From Metallyticus violacea (Eukaryota; Arthropoda; Insecta; Mantodea; Metallyticidae), in the NCBI GenBank assembly GCA_030762175.1, contig CM060831.1:141209501-141273500 (forward strand): DNA of 64,000 nucleotides. The letters are read 5' to 3'. Below the pieces are notes generated by a model, which did no database searches, was not told the DNA's origin, and saw only the letters and a program-made list of their open reading frames with translations. The position numbers and the translations under genes are program-made. Positions 45,145 through 57,678 of this stretch are shown here, piece after piece (position 1 is the first letter of the stretch; the number at the start of each line of letters is the position of its first letter).

Positions 45145-46945
45145 CTTAAAAATATTGTGCAGTAAAAGTCAACTTGGGAAGGTAGAGTATGGAGGCAACA
45201 GAAATTCATACCCATGTTACAAACATTTTGAGGAAATATGCTTTATTATCTTTCAGGGTTTAAAGTTAAAACTGGGTTAATACAAGTAAGCGGCAGCTTA
45301 GCAGAAATTGCTTTAGTGGACTTCTAAAATATACTGGAACACAACGATATGATATTGTATTGAAGGATACTCTTTTAACTATCACAGAAATTACTGAGGC
45401 TCTAGATATTTCAGATATTTTCATTTTAATAACGGAATAATCTCTCTTCTGTCGACCTGTTCCGTTCTCAATTGAACATCATTCCATCTGCAATAAGGTT
45501 ATTTGAGTTGCGGTCCGCCTATGCGCGGCTGTTTACCGGGGAAGTGCGGCCGATGCAATTGGAAAAAGGCAGATGAAGTTGCCGCGCGTAGAGTTAGTAT
45601 TTTAATTGTAGTATTTATAATTTTACTGGAAGTATAAAAATATATTGTATTTAAACCCGGTAATCATAAACACTTGTGTTGTAAGAGGTGTCGAAAATGA
45701 TGACCCTAAGCGGCAATACATTGTCAACATAGGAGATTCCTGTTTTTCACCCACCTTTTCTTCCGTGAGAACATAGCAGTTCGTTTGTTATCATTGAGAG
45801 GTTTTTTCTCTCGAATTGCCATACAGTTTCTCTATGGAACCGATTGCCAGAGGCTTTCCTACCATCTCTCTGTAAGTATCCGTTTTTACATTTGTACCGT
45901 ACATAAAAAAAAAAAAGTTTTTCAGGATTGTATTTATATAGTGGCTTAACTTAACCGAAAAACAATTAAAACACAACCACTCGCATCCCTCAAAGTAACT
46001 ACAAGGTGCTACCTGCACATGTATTATATCTCTTTGACGATGGCTTCCGCGTTAGCTGATACTTGTGCTCTGAGAGTACTCCAAATTATTTTTTGTATCG
46101 ATTCATGACAAATAATGAAAGCTGAGTTCATTTCTAAAACTACAACAGTAAATTACTAGAAGCATGCATTCTTATTCGCAAAGAAAGTCAACTCTGTAAA
46201 ATGGGTAAAAAAATATTAAAAAAATGCTTGCTCTTCTTGCATGAATAGTTGCTATGACAAATATGTATTAACTGAAATATTGTTTGCTACTATCCACCCT
46301 ACCCACCTAATTAAACTCTATCAAGCTTTCATTTAATTACAAAGTGATTTCCTGGTAATTAGTTTAAAAATTCAGGGGTCATAGTAGTGAAAGAAAATTA
46401 GAATAACGTAGAAAAAATGTTTTTTCGGTGAAGAGGAAAACACGAATTAATTAAAAGTTTCGCCCAGTGCTGGCATGTTGAATAAAAATAATCTTTTATT
46501 TCAATCGTTTTTGCTAGTTTAAAGTAAACTATTCCAATTCGTTATAGTCAACAGTTTGAAAAAGTCTGGTATTTTTAATATCGCAAAAGTAAGAGAATTA
46601 AACGGATCATAAGTTGTAAATATATTCTGTAAATAATGTTCCGTGCAGGAAATTGAATTTTTTGTAAACCATAGTGGCAGTATCCGCTGTAAGGAACTAT
46701 AGTAGCACTATCATTATAAAATACCATGAAAACGAAGTTTTTTTTTTATTTTAACTCATTTCTCGTAGTTCTGAAAACGTTTTGGTATTTGCTTTCTAAG
46801 GGCTTGCGGCTTATTACATGTAATATTAGAAGAGGCTCTGAGATGACCGATAAATTCACAAACGTAGTTAGTGACTTATCAGGAAAGCTCAAACTCTTGA
46901 GTGATATTTTAGGGCCATTTCACGAATAAAATAATTAAAATATAA
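45145..46945. other. AT-rich sequence with CpG-richer island at 45500-45610
   Basis: No gene recognised. Positions 45500-45610 hold GCGGTCCGCCTATGCGCGGC and GAAGTGCGGCCGATGCAATT with TTGCCGCGCG, the densest CpG cluster in the window. The surrounding sequence has none. It could be a regulatory island or a remnant of an unidentified element. Confidence 0.35.
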
Positions 46946-46949
46946 CTGC

Positions 46950-47690
46950 GTAAACTTTGATTACAATGTTGTAATAATTGTATATTTGTATTATGAATAC
47001 TTAACCTTTTCAAGCCATCTAGCAACAAATGACTCTGGATTGTCAGTAATGCCAATAGAGAAGAGCCAAATACGCTTATAAAACTACTTACTGAATAGAA
47101 TAAGAATAAAAGTAATATATGTATATATATATATATATTATTTAAAATTCGCTCACGGATTATTAACAATTGTATACAATGTTATATTTACTTATGAATA
47201 CCTTTTTATTATGAAACCGTGAGAATGAAATAGACGAAAGTGGAAATCACAATCGCAACCGCTCGATTTACTAATGCCAACTGAGAAAAACAAAATAAAA
47301 AAAACATTTTACTATTCAGAACAACCTGTTTATTAAGATTTATGGTTACTTAGGCAGATATTGTTACATAATTTATAAAATTATTTCAGACTGTTTGGCT
47401 GAATACGCAAAAATAATTGTTTGAGTGAATACACTTTAAGTTAGTCAAATTTACAATTACTGAAAACGTAGGAAAATGGTCAGTGATTTGTACTCAGGAA
47501 TTGTATAGTGGAGGTATAGAGTTGACTATACTCTTCACAAGACAAATGCACGTCGTGTGATAAAATGGATTTTTTATTTTCGATAATTTCACTGCGATAT
47601 CCGGTTGTGATTGGTCAAAATTCAAAATTTTGTTTCGTTTCATTAGTCAATTTAAAGATAACGTCACATAAGTGAAATAGTCCTGTTAAT
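46950..47690 (+). repeat. Dispersed duplicated segment, copy 2 (SINE-free)
   Basis: The empty-site partner of 40390-41770, with the same block order. A (TA)n run at 47115-47138 has expanded within it. Similarity ends at GTGAAATAGTC near 47690 in both copies, so that may be a true element boundary. Confidence 0.75.
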
Positions 47691-47699
47691 TCTCTTGTA

Positions 47700-49150
47700 T
47701 TTGTTGTCAGAAATGTCGTTGTATGTACGATTTTAAAATACTCCCTTTTATTTAATGTTATCCAGAAATGAAAATGGCATATTGTCATATCCAGTGATTG
47801 AACTGGATAAACATACCAAATGTTTTCTGATAGTCCCTCTGAGGGTAAAACTGAGCTAAAAATGAGTTTTGCCTTTATTTCTTTCGTAATTATTTTAAAA
47901 TATGGGATCTCGTTTTGCCTAAATGAAAATTTGTCTATATAAGTATAAAATATTTAATGTTATTAGCCATTAGTATTAAAAGTAAATACTGATTTCTGTT
48001 TCGTAAATTTGGCATTTATGGTCCATATATAACTACATTTAATGTAATATTAGCTATTGGAAACTACCGATTGTTACTAATTGTAAGCTTGGAATAGGAA
48101 ATGAATGAATCAAACATTTTAAATAATATAAATATAATAGATTAGTTTAATAATGCTACAGATGTCGCTCAATATGCACACAAATAACAAAATTTTAAAT
48201 AACTTACGTAATTTCGCTCTCTTAGCCGTGCCCTGCTGTCTGTTCAGCTTTCCATGCCATGCCTAAAAAGATAGGAACAGTAATTAATCATTGTGTAAGA
48301 ATTATAATATTTTTTAAAATTATTGAAATATTTACATAAGATTTTTGTTGCTAATGTAAATATGGGAAATCTTTAAAATTTTAGGCGAAACTGAAACGTG
48401 TTTCTTCCTCCACAATTAGCAGATTTGGAACCCAAATAAATAACTTTAATATCACTGTCTTGATACCAAGGTCATTTGAAATGTTCTCGGAATTAAACAC
48501 TAAATGACGGCTTGACTTTTTAAACTTATTATTATTTGTCTCCCTTGACACTAATGCACTTTGTCCTGCTATGCTACAAAGACTATTGCATCACAAAACT
48601 CGTTTATCTAATCGATAAATTCTGATGTCGTGATGATGGATTTTGGTCATATTAAAACTCCATGATCCTCTTGGAAATACTTGAAAATGATAGTTCGCCA
48701 GCTAGAGTGTTTGTCTGTCTGTATGAATTTCTGTTCTATCGTACCCCTAAGTACATAATAACCTTTTGATGTTCTATATTTGCCATTTTGCCTGTATACA
48801 CCGTCAGCTCTGCAACAAACAGCTATAGCTACTACGATTTCTTGACCAATCTATGTATTATTGCACAAATGCTTCTATGAAATATGGCGGGTTTTGGTAT
48901 CAAATTTGCTTTGGAAATGTTGCTGCAATATGTGTTATAGATATTCGGCGTGTATTTATTATTTTTCCCCATGAACCGTCACCTCTGTTTTTATATAAGG
49001 ACATTGAGCATAATTTTAGACACATTAAATTATTATTGTGGTTATAATTGTTATTGATGTAACTGCAATTTTCTTCGGAGCTATTGTGCCAGTAGCTGGT
49101 ATCCAGTAATTGAAAACAAAGCACAACACACAACACGTGAAAACATAATG
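47700..49150. other. AT-rich sequence, nothing recognised
   Basis: No gene or repeat boundaries supported. Confidence 0.5.
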
Positions 49151-49151
49151 C

Positions 49152-50519
49152 ACTGCTCAAAAAAATTAGAGGAACATGTTTAAACCTCAACCCCAAAATA
49201 AATATTGATTCAATTTAATTTTGACAGTTTGTATTTATAGATTGAAGAATTGTATAAAATAACAAACTTTTATTTTACAGGATTAGAAATACGAAAAAAT
49301 TATTGTTTCGTACAGAAAACAAAGTGTAAATACAAGATTACATTGTTTAGTAATCAATGTTTCAATTGTTATTTCAACACTCAGCACTTAGCATGTCTCC
49401 CACAAATGCTCAATCGGTTTGAGGTCAGGAATGGATGAAGGCCAGTCCATCACCCGAATTTGGCATTCTTGCAGAACATCTTCGGTATTCCGTGTTGTAT
49501 GAGATCTAGCATTATCATGCATTAGAAGAAAAGTGGGGTTCATACCATAAGTAAAGTGCACTACATGTTGAAGGGTAATGTCATTAATGCAAGCATCAGC
49601 ATTCATGTGTTGTGGGACAACAAGCTCTGTCCGAGACGCAATGGTAATACCAGCCCAAACCATAATCGAGCCGTCTCCAAATCTGTCATGTTCAATAATG
49701 GTGGCTGGTTCAAGACGTTCATCAGAACTTCTCCATACACGCGTATGACTATTACAACTCGTCAAAGGAAATCTTGACTCGTCTGTGAAGAGAACAGCCT
49801 TCCATTGGCGTAGCTGCCAGTAGAGATGATTCTGAGCAAATCTCAACCGGACTTCCTTGGTGCTGACGTGTCAAACGAAGGGCTTGAAAGGAGATTCTAG
49901 ATCCCAACTTTGATTTCTCAGTTTGTTTCTTACTGATTCAAATTGATCAGAAATCATCACTCCAGTTGTTCGTATATCATTTTGTAGATCTCTGACTGTA
50001 TATTTGCTTCTGCGCAAGGTTGATGGGACAAAATAACTATCCTGTACCTCTGTTATTTTTTTCCGATGCCCTTGTTCAAGCAGCCTCTTGATCCACCTGT
50101 CTCTATATATTTCCTTCAAATCCCATGAATGACAGAAGGGTTAACATGAAGAATCCAGGGGACAAACCGATTAGAATGGCCATCTTCAATCCACTCAACT
50201 GTTTATGCGACTGACGTTTCATTCAGACGTGTCAATTCTGTATTAGCGTCAAAGAACACAAAATAACAATTTCTTACCACAGAGCGCTGTTAATACCTCT
50301 TTTCAAAAAAATAAATCAAAGAACTCTCACTTTGATTTCAACGCTTCTTGAAACTTCACTAATTTATTCAGAGAAAAACTAATAAATGCTAGACGATCTC
50401 TATTGCAGTTTTAAACAATACTTCAAAACATAATATCTGACTGTCAAGAATTACATTGTATCAACGTTTAATATGGAGCTCTGGTTTATACACTTGTTCC
50501 TCTAATTATTTGAGTAGTG
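49152..50519 (-). mobile_element. Tc1-like transposon, copy 2 (DD34E), best preserved
   Basis: Starts CACTGCTCAAAAAAATTAG and ends with the complement of CACTACTCAAATAATTAG. The inverted similarity extends about 85 bp. TA is present at the right (50520-50521) and has mutated to TG on the left (49150-49151). Length is 1368 bp. The transposase on the minus strand is intact over its catalytic part. Confidence 0.93.
49388..50119 (-). pseudogene. Tc1-like transposase, one frameshift from open
   Basis: The first piece (49871-50119, 82 residues) is N-terminal and includes STLRRSKYTVRDLQNDIRTT, part of the paired-type DNA-binding region. The second (49388-49846, 152 residues) carries FTDESRF (Asp at residue 22), MHDNARSHT (Asp near 111) and PDLKPIEHLWE (Glu near 146). 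There are 34 residues between the second Asp and the Glu, so the DD34E triad is complete. A frameshift between 49846 and 49871 separates them. The C-terminus ends early at ETC, because family members continue beyond this point. Confidence 0.9.
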
Positions 50520-50524
50520 TATAA

Positions 50525-53500
50525 GCACATTCTTTGCTTTACCTCTCCATGTGGCTATAATTAGATAAATAGGGAGTTTACTTAGCATGTGCAAGTCTCT
50601 GGGGATTACCCGAAAACAAACAAAATAGTTCATACAAACATCGCTTAGTTTTGGGGTCTTTTTATGCACTGGTAAAAAAGATTCTGCCCTTTATAAGTTG
50701 TCGTGGTTTATATCACAGTTTTCGTAGAATGAAGCCTAAACTTCACAATATTCATACAGATTTGGAAATAAGAAACCAAAAATCCTTTTATTTTACTTGA
50801 AATATTAACAAAAGTAGCATACTGCAATTTTTATTGGGATTATTGATTTTTTCAGCTTAACATGGTTCCAGGGTAGCCAATATGGTTACTTATGCAAATA
50901 AATCTTGGAAATTATTCCATATCTATTATATCACTAATTGCATCATGATCTGCCTTCTAAACCACCGTAAGATATGTAAAAATTTAAAAAGTATATTCAA
51001 TACAATATAATATTTATGATATGTGTTTTTTTTATTTTATGAGTAAATGTTTGGGAAACGAGGGCGTAGAATGAAGCAAAATCGCCTTATACACACATCA
51101 TGCACAATTTTCAAATAATTTTTACTATTTTTAAATAGAAGCTATTATAAACTTTCCTTGTTTTAAAGAAATAGCTTCTGTATTTCTCACTAGGAGCAGC
51201 ATAGAAGAAACGTTAGATATCTCTGGATAATATTACCAATAGTGCCGTATGGTAGTAATTAGTATTTTAAGTTTATTGGCGCGGTAAAATTACAAATTAG
51301 CATTTATATTATATTTTTATAATACATTTTTACTGAAAAACAACTTGGGTATCGCAATGATGAGATTTGCTGCTACTGATTTTCATCCAGACTGACATGA
51401 CTGCAGAATTGCCAACATAATTATTCATGAAAACGAATGTTAGAAACAAAATTGTCTTTTACTTCCTGATAAGGACTAGGCCTAATTAACCTGTACTTGA
51501 GTAAAGCTGGGCCCACTATCTACTTTAAGGTCGTCGAACATCTCTGGTGCCTGTCAGTATATAAAATGAAATCTGCCTTGAGGGTTTCATTCGCAGAAAT
51601 GCAGTGCTTGCGTTCTGGTTGAGAGATTGAGAAGCCTTGCTTACAGTACAGTATCGGATCGCAAGTGGCTAGTTTAAAACATCTGCTTCTGAAATTAATT
51701 CACTTGTTATAGGATTCAACATCTCTTTCTGTAAACCACAGTGGTTCGGCTAAGGGTTTAGTGTGTGCAAATTGTTGAACATATTTAAGAGCAGTTATTT
51801 ACAGAGATACTATGCCATTCATAGTAATAAATATGAAAAATATGTGTGAATGGAGGGAACTGTAATAATAGAATAACTGGGGGGGGAATCTATGAATAAA
51901 TATGAGCAATACTACATTGTTCGTGAATGGGCCCTGTCTCTTAGTTTTAAAATATGGCTAATAACGGGCGTGATACGTTTCTGAATATCTTTTGGAGAGG
52001 GTAAGGTATATATACATAGTGTAAAAAAACAAAGTTCTATCCCGTATCTCCTACATTAATGGAGATACAAAAAGCACATCCTCGGCAAGAACTCACCCAT
52101 GATGTTAAAACTCTTTTTTTTTTTTTTTTTTTGTAACAACTTTTCATTTGACGCAAAAAATGTTATTTTGGGTGAGCAAGATAATTGAGACACTCTGTAT
52201 ATACAGAACTTTCACGTCAAAACTATTCCGCTCGTAGCAGAAGGAATGAGCAATCATCTCTTGCTGCTTACGGGATTCAAAACAACCCTTAGAATAGTTT
52301 TATGTGAAAGTCTTACATATGTCGAACAGAAATTTATGTAATATCACTAATTGCACTATACTCTGATTTTAAAACCCGTAAACTCTTTTAAAAATATATA
52401 ATACATTGTAAAATATACATTTTTATTCGTTGAAATAGATTAACAATCATTATATTTCGTTCTGAACCCAAGTTGGTGACACTGAAGTGTTATAAAATGA
52501 TTAAAGTGTTACCAAGTGCATTGTCTAAAAATATTTTCGAACTTCGCCCGTCTGTGGGGTGAAAGAAAACTGTCGCAAGAAATACAGGCACCGCTAGTTC
52601 CTCTCACAGTCTCGAGAGAAGTCCCTAACACTTGGCATACTCCGACCTCCCCACTAAAAGAGAGAAAAGTGATAATCATTCATTTAAAGTTATAAATGTC
52701 CATTTCCCCATAGTTGGAATTTACAAAGGCTGAAAATGTTTCTCAAGCCGCAATTACATCCTCTCATATTTCTTTTGCCTTCTATTTTACTTTCATATTT
52801 CAAATTGTAAGCTGTTAACATGCAAGAGGCACAAGCGAGCGAGGGAGAAAGAGCATGTGATAAAGCCGATGGAGTGGATAAAAGAGGAGGGGGTGAGTTG
52901 CAAAGAATGAAGGGGAAGGGGCTTCATTTCATATTCGAATGGCGTGTTTTTCTCACTCAAGCCCTTAATAGTCTACACCAGCCCCATTCCTCACTTTTAC
53001 CATTCGCTTCCAGAATTAATGACCTTCATGTCGATCCCTGACTTCATTTATACTTTCTTTCCATTCGGCTTTACTTGTTTAATATCGTCTGCAGGATAAA
53101 AATACGAGTTAATTCGAAGAGGATAAGGCCGTGTTACAGAGACGTATCACTTAGGAACAGAAAGAGAGGCAGTTTTTCTCCAACTACTCTTTTAGAAATT
53201 GAATTACTTTTGACGTCTTAATATTACCCCTCTTTCCCCCTCCTCCTCTTCTCCTTATGCAGGCGTTTGGAAATAGCAGATATAATTGGGAATTCTGCTC
53301 TCTCGATCTCTCCATTATAAATGATCGGCCGCCTTTCTTCATCTCAAATTAGCTAGAACTTGGAAAAAAAAGGGCACGTTTTTAAGAAGGAATTAGAAAC
53401 TTTTATTAATAGGAAACAGCATTCATTTAAAACAGGGATATTTTTTCTTTAATCATTTTTAGTTCTGCAATTTATTGTAATAGCATCAAAACATTTAATA

Positions 53501-53690
53501 TTGTGGCTTATAGGTTAGAATCTCCGGTATGAGAAATTTATTTATTGTAATTTAACACATAAGAACATAACTCTTCTAAATTTTTTATTTTCCTTCTTTA
53601 TTATTTTCCTTAATAAAATCCCCAAAGCATAACACAAAGAAAAAGGCTATTTAATCGAATTATAAAACAAATACTGCTCAAAAACATTTG
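50525..53690. other. AT-rich sequence; possible promoter and a polypyrimidine/purine region
   Basis: No protein gene recognised. Near 51558 a TATA plus initiator pair is listed separately. A run of 19 T lies at 52114-52132. Positions 52640-53380 are less AT-rich and rich in purine/pyrimidine tracts, with no repeat similarity in the window. They may be unique conserved or intronic sequence. Confidence 0.4.
51558..51621 (+). promoter_or_regulatory. Possible RNA polymerase II core promoter
   Basis: TATATAAAA at 51558-51566 is followed by the arthropod initiator TCATTC at 51587-51592. Taking the A at 51589 as +1 puts the first T of the TATA box at -31, the expected position. GGTTG at 51617-51621 (+29 to +33) fits a downstream promoter element, one base off the classical spacing. 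The first downstream ATG opens only a short frame, so any transcript would need splicing or be non-coding. In AT-rich DNA such combinations can arise by chance. Confidence 0.25.
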
Positions 53691-53965
53691 CTTTATTCAA
53701 AATGAAGCCAACAGTTGATGTATGTGAGCCGAGGTGTTTGTCTCAGCACGCCCCGAAGTTCAGTTGGAGAGGGACAGTGGTGAAGAATGGCAGTCACGTG
53801 TGTATGTGAAAATTACATTTATTCGCGACAGGAATGCACGAAAATACTACACAGAACTACGGGAAGCACTGAATGCGCATGCCCTCCCTATCGAACAGTG
53901 GCGAGGTGGATAGAGGCCTTTCCATCGTTTGTACTTGGAGACTACTTCGAAGGCTGCTAAACACC
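53690..53965 (+). pseudogene. Mariner-like transposase relic, N-terminus joined to C-terminus
   Basis: Plus-strand frames give VKITFIRDRNARKYYTELRE, then after a one-base shift PYRTVARWIEAF, the N-terminal helix-turn-helix. The next residues are PSFVLGDYFEGC and a stop, a typical transposase C-terminus. The junction is in one continuous frame, so the roughly 270-residue catalytic part was removed cleanly. A CTGCTCAAAAACATTTG sequence about 40 bp upstream may be a terminal repeat of another element. Confidence 0.55.
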
Positions 53966-54581
53966 GTGGATTACCTGTGATGGATTTGCAACGATGTTTA
54001 AGTAGTTGTGTGTAACGTGTGCTCGTGTCATAATAAACCAATATTGTTCAGTTGCCTATGTTTTTTTTTTATTACTTAAGAGACCCGTCTTCCTCTAGCT
54101 TTTCTTTGTTGGGACCACTCGGCAATAAATGCCATATACTTTCAAACGTATATCTTAGATTTTTCGTGTTGTCCATTGTTCACGAGAAAAAAAATAGGTG
54201 CTATGACATACCCCTCGTATATCAATTGAATTCAAGTTTGTAGCTTATGCAGAAATGAAGAACTTTAAGTGAAAATTAAAGGAAAGAAATGCACATTTCA
54301 TTTTCTCCATCCTTAAAACTTATGCAAGATGCAAACTTGCAAAATATACGGTAGTCTTGGGATACCGTGTAGAAGTTCTCGCGCTAAAAAATGCCTAGTT
54401 CATTTCTCTAGAGTATTGTTTTCAAACAGTAGTTCGCAAACCCCCTTAGGCTTCCCGCATTCTTGCAAGTTTTTTGCCAAAATTTTTTTTCGAATGACAT
54501 ATTTTGATGATGATGATGATTATTATTATTGTAATTATTGTTTTTTCTTTTTCAACTTACACGTGGAATGTCAAACTGTAA

Positions 54582-54847
54582 CCACCGTGGATGACCGCCA
54601 CGGTAGGCCCAGGTCGTTAAGGCGCGAACGCATGAGCGGGAGATATCTGGGGTTCGAATCCCACCAAGATCGTCCTCCCTGACTAAGGTTTTTTCCAGGT
54701 TTTCCTCAGTTCTCGTAAATGACAAATGCCGGTGGAACGTTTCCGTCCTTAAAAATAAATCCTTTCCCAATATATCATTCCATTTCATGTCCATCACCTG
54801 TGGTGCCTCAGTAGTAGAAAGGGCGTTAAACACCATTAAAAAAAAAA
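54582..54847 (+). repeat. SINE family B
   Basis: The head GCCCAGGTCGTTAAGGCGCG and B box GGGGTTCGAATCCCACC are followed by GTTTTCCTCAGTTCTC, AATGACAAATGCCGG and the tail GGGCGTTAAACACCATTAAA with an A run. The head begins ACCACCGTGGATGACCGCCA, suggesting a small 5' rearrangement. Confidence 0.92.
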
Positions 54848-54849
54848 GT

Positions 54850-55295
54850 GGCTGAGACGTACTCTCTTCACGTCTTTGAAATGGGGCTTGTGTTTACGAT
54901 ATTTAGTGACGGAGTAGATTTGTTAGTCTGATATAAGGAAAATATTTTGATTACGGATATGGACATATATCTCAAGCTACCTAAGTTAAATAAAGTCTTA
55001 CACCACTTTCAACTTCTGCGGTTCCTGAAGCTCTGCGCCGCCCAAAGAGGCCATTTACTCATTGCATTTGAAATTTGGTGATAAGGATGCATTATTTTTA
55101 TTTAAAATACTGAAGCTACCCTGCAACTGTGTAACCTAAGCCCGCATACTACAAAATATATTACAATGATATCAAAAAACAATTCCATGTATGGTTTGGA
55201 TTAAAATGCCTGTAATATAAACTATTTATTTTAAAAATAAACAAATAAGATACTATGTTATTAACTTAAAATTTAATTTTTGGTTTTATGCTTTA
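54850..55295. other. AT-rich sequence, nothing recognised
   Basis: No gene or repeat supported. Confidence 0.5.
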
Positions 55296-55299
55296 ACTA

Positions 55300-56093
55300 C
55301 AGAGGGTGCGAAAAATGTACACACACTTCAAGCAAAGAAAAAACTGTGTTAACATAACAAAATTGAATTCACACAAACAGAAAATGACGAGCATTGATCA
55401 TCTCACACTTTTACAGTTACAACAATTGCTCAAAATGCCCACCATCGGCGTCGATACACTCCTGAATACGTTGAACTGCTGATTGAACAACGTTTGCGAA
55501 AGTGGCCTCAGCGATTGCAGCACATGCCGTTTCAATTTCTTCCCGAAGTGCTGTCAGTGTAACTGGTTTTCTACGGTATACAACATCCTTAAGAGTTCCC
55601 CATAGGTAGGATCCGCAGAACGCGGTGGAAACTCAATCGGACCTCTTCGTTCTATTCAGTGCCTTGGATCCAGTGCGCGGGACTTGTTGCTGTGCAGGGT
55701 CTCCCAGATGTGCTCTTATGAACATCGCATACGGTACCACGAGTCTCAAATTTGTCTCGAATGCGTGCAATTGTTACTCACCTTGGCGGTTCTGTTCCGT
55801 ACACACGTCTCCATTGCCTTTGAACTTCAACAACATTCTCGGTTTTCCAATACCACTTCAAAATCTTTCCGCTGTTCAAACGATTTGGCTCCATTTTGTT
55901 GTAGCAACGTTAGCATAACGTAATGTGAGTCACATCTGTTTACAGAACATCGTACGATACTTTTGGCTTCATTTGTTCATTGTTGATTTACCTGTCACGT
56001 AGCAACGCTATCGTAATATATCGGTCCAACTTTGAAATATAATAAATAGACATCTACTTTGAAAATTGTGTATACATTTTTTGCCACCCTCGA
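55300..56093 (-). mobile_element. Element D copy 5, both ends and TA duplication intact
   Basis: The left end CAGAGGGTGCGAAAAATG and the right end (complement of TCGAGGGTGGCAAAAAATG) lie between TA at 55298-55299 and 56094-56095. Length is 794 bp. The interior has the same N- and C-terminal transposase coding as copy 2, again without the core. This is the best-preserved copy by ends and the best guide to the family's terminal sequence. Confidence 0.9.
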
Positions 56094-56099
56094 TATATT

Positions 56100-57670
56100 A
56101 AAAATGTTTAAACTTGCAGTTTCAATATTTTAAGTGTTGTGTCTTTTTTGGAGGGAAATTATAAGGCTTTGCCGTAATTACAAAACTTTATGCTAATTTA
56201 AGCTTGTTAAATATTTTTATATTAATGTAGATTTAGTTCAGCTTAAATATTTACGAAGGAGTTTCGCCAGCTGAAGAAATTTGGGAACCACTGCTCTAGA
56301 AAATTCCTCTTTATTTGTGTAGCAGTTTTTAAATATTTATACTTCTGAGGAAACGCATTTAGTTAGCGTAAATAAAAATATTCTAATTTATTCCCCACAT
56401 TAAGTTTAGAGAGTTACACATAACGAGCCAGCAAGCGGTCCCAAACGACAATATTTCTCTATGGGTTTTTACCGCATCTTCTGCTTTTCGTGGTCCAGTC
56501 CTTTTCCTTGGGTTTTTGTGAGTCAATTCGATGAGATTAGTTGCCCCCTTCAATAAAGTAGAAGTATCGATATTTCTTTATCCCATGTGACAAACGGGAT
56601 TTGGCGGAATAAAAGGGGCAAAACTGGCCTGAAACGTACAGATGTCAATAAAGAAAAGTGGAAGGTGGAAGATGAGAATTCCGAGGGGTTTTCTATTGGC
56701 ATTTCTCTTAGAACATGCTATACGTGGTCATGCAATAGAAACCTTAATGAAAGGGCGCTTTCAACAAATGAAAATGTTGCTCTAAAATTTAAGAAGCTGA
56801 TTTCAACAGCAACAGACTAATATGGAAACAATATGTAGTGTTTGTTTATGCGGAACTAATTTCGTTTCTACATTAAAAAATAGTGGTATCATATATAACT
56901 CATTTACTTTTCATTTAAAATGGCTACCGCAGTTTCTCGGCTTAAAATGTGCTGCAGGTATTATGTTGTCATCGAAAATGTTTTGTCTAGTTATAGATAC
57001 TTTTGTTTTAAATATATTTTCGTTTACGATATCTTGGTAGCTCGGTTTTAACAACAGAGGACTCTTGTTTTGATCCAATGGTGATAAAGTTGCTTACTGG
57101 TGAAATGGCCACTCGAGGCTGCTACTATTTCTCTGGTTTCGTTCCACCAACACTCTTCACTTTCCTTCCCTTACTCCCTCTTATCCCATTCTGGAGAGGG
57201 CAGAAATTGCCCTGGTCTCACAGCGTACGGGATCTTGAATTCTGGAGCTATTCGATTGCAGAGAGACGGCAAGAGATTGTGGGTCGTTGCTGTGGACCTG
57301 AAGAGAAACCAGCGACGTTTTTTTCCTCGCAATATCATGTACATGGTATAGAACTTTTCGTATTTAGAAAGAAAGTGTCTTTCATTCAAACTATCATTTC
57401 CGTATACATTAAACTCTTTCTGTGTACTTCAACATAATGTCAATAAGTTCTTTTACGTTGTTTGTTATTAATCTATAGTTTTGTTAATGTCCTGGTGAAT
57501 GTTTGCCAATGGATAAATAAACCGTTTCTATTAATAGTCTTTGTCCCATTTAAAGATTGTTCATAAAAATGCATAATTTGAATTTTTTTGCATGGGATTC
57601 GTGCCTACTGCATCGACATGAACGCACTTAAAAAGTACACGCAATAGTACCAGATGCGTCCAATTTTTTT
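56100..57670. other. AT-rich sequence, no supported gene
   Basis: Open frames at 57078-57437 overlap in two phases and one on the other strand, and none shows a known domain. GATATCTTGGTAGCTCGGTT at 57028-57047 is a weak A-box-like stretch without a B box. Confidence 0.45.
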
Positions 57671-57678
57671 CTCACAAA

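Noticed and set aside
55625..55923. Two plus-strand open frames of about 80-97 residues
   Set aside because: Antisense shadows of the element D transposase relic on the minus strand.
57078..57437. 119- and 83-residue overlapping frames
   Set aside because: Three mutually overlapping frames on both strands with no motif. Likely chance in less AT-rich DNA.
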